NCBI RefSeq assembly: GCF_019492055.1
Contig: NZ_JAICBX010000002.1
Location: 496,001-560,000, forward strand
DNA: 64,000 nt
Origin: Flavimaribacter sediminis
Lineage (GTDB): Bacteria; Pseudomonadota; Alphaproteobacteria; Rhizobiales; Rhizobiaceae
Direction: 5' to 3'
The notes below the pieces were generated by a model. It was not told the origin of the DNA and searched no databases. It saw only the letters and a program-made list of their open reading frames with translations. Made by a program: the position numbers and the translations under genes. This document shows positions 61,466 through 64,000 of this stretch, piece after piece; the first letter of the stretch is position 1, and the number at the start of each line of letters is the position of its first letter.

Positions 61466-62263
61466 TCAGTCCCTGCTCAGGTTCAGTGTTCCCGCCTCCG
61501 CGGCGTCCTGCGTGCAGGACGCGACGGCGACGACCCAGGGAAACCGCGCAGTCGGGTCCGTTTTCATCTGCGGAAAGGTCCAGCACCGTCCGTCGTCCGA
61601 GACGACGGGCCCGGAACCGTCGGCCGACGGCACCTGGCGCCACCGCGTCGAATCCGGCCGGCAGACGGAAAGCACCAGTTGCGGCGGCTTCGACATGCCG
61701 GGGGCTTCGAGATCGATGCAGAGCCCGGGATGCCTGTCGATCGACAGCGTTCCGTCGGCGGCGGCTGCAAAGATGAGATCGGCTGGAATACGGCAATTGT
61801 GCAGGACGGGGGTCGCCCCCTCCTCCAGCGGGCCTTCGACGCCGATACAGGCGGCCGGGGCGAAGGAAGGCCACAGCATCATGCCGTCCGGCTGCGCGGC
61901 CAGGGCCGCCCTGGTTTCCGCCTCCGGCAATGCCCATGCGCAAATCCTGACGCCCGGCCGGACCCAGCATGCGCCCTCGCGTCTCACCGCGCCAATCCGG
62001 GACTGCGCATGGGTTGCGCCCCGCATGCCGTTCCAGTTCGCCTCGGCGACATCCCTGCCGGTCACGTCGACCTGCGCGAAATAGTCGTCGTTGCCGATCT
62101 GGAACGACCCGTCCGTGGAGGGGAAATACTGGCACCTGCCCTCGATCCAGGTCGTGCCGTCGACGGTGAGTTCGCAATCGACGGGCCGGCTCGTGCCTGC
62201 CACTGCGGAAACGGCGGTGGCCAGTGTGGCGAACAAAGCCATGACAACGATAAATGTGCGCAT
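61466..62263 (-). CDS. Exported protein with ricin-like beta-trefoil region (265 aa)
   Basis: ATG 62263 starts a signal peptide (FIVVMALFATLATAVSAVAG). The N-terminal module (about 25-105: CELTVDGTTWIEGRCQYFPST; YFAQVDVTGRDVAEANWNGMRGATHAQSRIG) is shared with the C-terminus of 62322-63386. The remaining part has CIGVEGPLEEGATPVLHNC, LSIDRHPGLCIDLEAPGMS and LVLSVCRPDSTRWRQVPSA, the C-L-D...C...W pattern of ricin-type trefoils. It lies between the other two modular genes, 58 and 39 nt away. Carbohydrate binding is inferred. Confidence 0.72.
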   Translation of the reverse strand: MRTFIVVMALFATLATAVSAVAGTSRPVDCELTVDGTTWIEGRCQYFPSTDGSFQIGNDDYFAQVDVTGRDVAEANWNGMRGATHAQSRIGAVRREGACWVRPGVRICAWALPEAETRAALAAQPDGMMLWPSFAPAACIGVEGPLEEGATPVLHNCRIPADLIFAAAADGTLSIDRHPGLCIDLEAPGMSKPPQLVLSVCRPDSTRWRQVPSADGSGPVVSDDGRCWTFPQMKTDPTARFPWVVAVASCTQDAAEAGTLNLSRD

Positions 62264-62321
62264 GAGATATCCGAAGCCGGTGAAGACGGGAACGAGGCCG
62301 GGCAGAGCCCGGCCGGTGGCA

Positions 62322-63386
62322 TTACCTGGACGCACAGATCGTCGCCCGGGCGTTCGACCAGCAGCCGCCATTGCCGAGACGGAAATCGTCCCCCAGCCAC
62401 GCCTGGGCGTGGGTCGCGCCGCGCTCGCCGTTCCAGTGACCCGAGGCCAGGCCGTTTCCGGACGGGGTGACTTCCGCGATGTAATCGCCGAGATAGCTGT
62501 CGCGATCGGTGTTGATCCAGAAGGCGCCGGTGCCGTCATTCGCCATCCAGATCGGGCAGTCCTGGCGGATATCAAGCAACAACCTGCCGTCGACCGTGAG
62601 CCTGCAGGCGCCGTGGATCACGTAGGAACCGCCGGTCGACGCCGACGCCGGCGGCGGGGCCGGCTGCGGCGACGGACTCTGCCCGCGCGCGCACTGCATC
62701 ATCAGGTCGATCGCGGCGGACGATCCGGACAGCGAATATTGCGGCCCGCCCGGGTCGAAATTCAGATTGAGCACAGACCCGCGTTTGAGCGCCGCGACCA
62801 GATTGCGATCGATGCGGGCGACGACAACGTCGGATTCATGTGCGAATTTCGTGGGATAGGCCTGACCGTCCACCAGAATGTGGGTGAAGTCTCCCCCGGC
62901 CGTGTAATCGCTGATCAGCCGGAAATCGCCGGATGAAAACTGGAACCGGAGCAGCTCTCCGAGATACTGGCCCTTCGACCTGTCGATGATTTCCGCGCTG
63001 CACGCACCCGGATAGTCCCTGCGAACGACCCATGCCTGGTGGCGGGCATAGACCCCCGGTTCGGCAGGCCCGGCCGGCGGCTCATTGCGGGCGGCGCCCG
63101 CGCAGCTCGCGGCAAGGCTGCGGATATGTTCCGCGGCGCCCATGACGGTGTCACGGGAATTGTTCATGCACCAGTTGAAGTGCATGTCGTAGTTGGCGTG
63201 AACGCCTCTGTTGTAATCCTGACAGGCCGGATTTTTGCTGATCGCGTCCCTCGCGACATCCGCTGTCGTGGAGGCGTACTGGCGGCAGAACGGCCTGCTT
63301 TCGGCGCGACTGTCCGAGGCGCCCACCGCCAGCACTGCGAGCAGGCACCCCCATGCCAGCCCGACTTTTATTCCCATCGACCCCAT
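62322..63386 (-). CDS. Exported modular protein combining the domains of its two neighbours (354 aa)
   Basis: AGGATGG precedes the ATG; the signal peptide is to about residue 29. Residues about 33-95 form a Cys-rich helical segment (PFCRQYASTTADVARDAI; MHFNWCMNNSR) typical of an exported rhizobial protein family. Residues about 110-240 match the module in 60482-61426 (AWVVRRDYPGACSAEIIDRSKGQYLGELLRF). After a Pro/Ser linker the C-terminal 100 residues match the N-terminus of 61466-62263 (CRLTVDGRLLLDIRQDCP; WNGERGATHAQAWLG). It is the first gene of the three. Confidence 0.75.
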   Translation of the reverse strand: MGSMGIKVGLAWGCLLAVLAVGASDSRAESRPFCRQYASTTADVARDAISKNPACQDYNRGVHANYDMHFNWCMNNSRDTVMGAAEHIRSLAASCAGAARNEPPAGPAEPGVYARHQAWVVRRDYPGACSAEIIDRSKGQYLGELLRFQFSSGDFRLISDYTAGGDFTHILVDGQAYPTKFAHESDVVVARIDRNLVAALKRGSVLNLNFDPGGPQYSLSGSSAAIDLMMQCARGQSPSPQPAPPPASASTGGSYVIHGACRLTVDGRLLLDIRQDCPIWMANDGTGAFWINTDRDSYLGDYIAEVTPSGNGLASGHWNGERGATHAQAWLGDDFRLGNGGCWSNARATICASR

Positions 63387-63682
63387 GTATTGCCCATCCT
63401 TTTTTTGCGCTTACGCCACGCGTCATCCGCGGCGTCGCAGCTGCTCCGGCGCCGACCCGATGTCCAGAGCGGTGTGTCCCCCGCCGCTCCGCAACATATC
63501 GTTGAATCGATGCATGGCCTTCCAAGCATCCGGATAAAGCTTTGTCGATACGAGAAAAGGTACTTGCATTTCATGGCGGAATTTCCTGAATAGCTGTATC
63601 AAGAATACTTCACCCAATTGGGTTAAATTGCCCCGATTCCCGTTGCGATCAGCCTTAAATGACGTCGGAGTAACGTTGCTTT
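63387..63682. other. Divergent promoter region before the last gene
   Basis: The gap between the modular secreted gene and the last gene contains no supported gene. It has a CCCAATTGGG palindrome at about 63613-63622 and becomes AT-rich near 63590-63680. Confidence 0.35.
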
Positions 63683-64000
63683 ATGAATTCTTTTGAGACT
63701 TTCGAGCCTGTTCGATTCGATCGCAGCCTGACCCGCGAAACTCTGGATTCATTGATGACGATGCTGCCGGCCGAAAGCCGTCTGTCTCCGGAAATCCTCA
63801 GTAGCTGGTTGACGGAAGATCTTTACGGCGCAGGCGCGACCGGCGGGCTTCTGCTCGATAGTGAAGGGCGTTTTATGGAGAGCAGCCCTGGCGTCGAAGC
63901 CCATGCGATCGGCTTTATTTCCGACGAGCAGCTTATGCAGATTTTTCAACAGCGATTCGCGAACACGCCGACTCGCGCCGAGATGTCCCTCCTGAAATCG
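63683..64000 (+). CDS. Partial protein running off the window end
   Basis: The frame starts at ATG 63683 (CGGAG 12 nt upstream) and stays open for 106 codons to the last base. The visible part begins MNSFETFEPVRFDRSLTRET and includes LLLDSEGRFMESSPGVEA and FANTPTRAEMSLLKS. The PAS-like middle followed by a T-x-x-E helix hints at a LuxR-type regulator whose HTH would lie beyond the window. That is a guess from a fragment. Confidence 0.5.
   Translation, partial: MNSFETFEPVRFDRSLTRETLDSLMTMLPAESRLSPEILSSWLTEDLYGAGATGGLLLDSEGRFMESSPGVEAHAIGFISDEQLMQIFQQRFANTPTRAEMSLLKS

Overview
The window reads as one chromosomal segment of a high-GC alphaproteobacterium, most likely Hyphomicrobiales (Rhizobiales). 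The evidence is a Shemin-type 5-aminolevulinate synthase (hemA) preceded by an FNR/FixK box, a SAM-II riboswitch in front of metZ, several DUF1127 micro-proteins, a long two-domain dCTP deaminase, ABC-transporter-rich operons, and many TTG/GTG starts. I saw no rRNA, tRNA, CRISPR array, transposase or phage structural gene. The genus cannot be fixed from the sequence alone.

Layout. 0-0.6 kb: a broken alpha/beta hydrolase. 0.6-10.3 kb: a TPP-dependent decarboxylase/synthase-like gene divergent from a tight operon of an IclR regulator, two unrecognised proteins (573 and 234 aa), an M19 dipeptidase and a PotFGHI-type ABC importer; this looks like one uptake-and-degradation system for an unknown amide or amino-acid compound. 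10.4-16.5 kb: small secreted and DUF1127 proteins, a GNAT enzyme, and an OmpR-type response regulator with its PAS hybrid kinase. 16.5-20.8 kb: OsmC, a flavin monooxygenase, metA, then a truncated globin paired with a PAS-adenylate cyclase. 20.8-28.5 kb: a berberine-bridge-type oxidoreductase, a GNAT, and a complete branched-chain-amino-acid/amide ABC transporter. 28.6-40 kb: hemA, an aminotransferase, mscL, a sodium-symporter-fused hybrid kinase, metZ, dCTP deaminase, a NaChBac-like channel and an orphan carrier protein. 40-49 kb: three DUF1254/DUF1214 exported proteins, an AraC regulator, a ferritin-like protein and hypotheticals. 49-52.5 kb: a RhaD-type aldolase/dehydrogenase with a divergent SorC regulator. 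52.6-64 kb: an S24 repressor-like regulator, then mostly exported proteins, including a duplicated two-gene secreted cassette and three domain-shuffled lectin-like proteins.

Two things stand out as possibly undescribed. (1) Five genes or operons between 11.3 and 16.5 kb (two DUF1127 genes, a GNAT, the kinase/regulator operon itself and OsmC) share an unusual upstream architecture: ACAATTGAAAC, then about 17 nt later a GAAATC-like core, then GAAAC again, with the two GAAAC copies 33 bp apart (32 at one site). This looks like the regulon of the local two-component system, or of an alternative sigma factor. (2) At 54.2-63.4 kb two copies of a secreted A-B gene pair, the second with an added SH3 domain and an AT-rich divergent C-terminus, sit next to exported proteins that recombine a shared beta-rich domain with DM9-like and ricin-like lectin modules.

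A 167-bp double-hairpin repeat occurs twice (11.6 and 32.7 kb) and is a candidate dispersed intergenic element. Start codons were chosen from visible Shine-Dalgarno sequences and gene overlaps. Functions come from motifs read by eye, with no database search.
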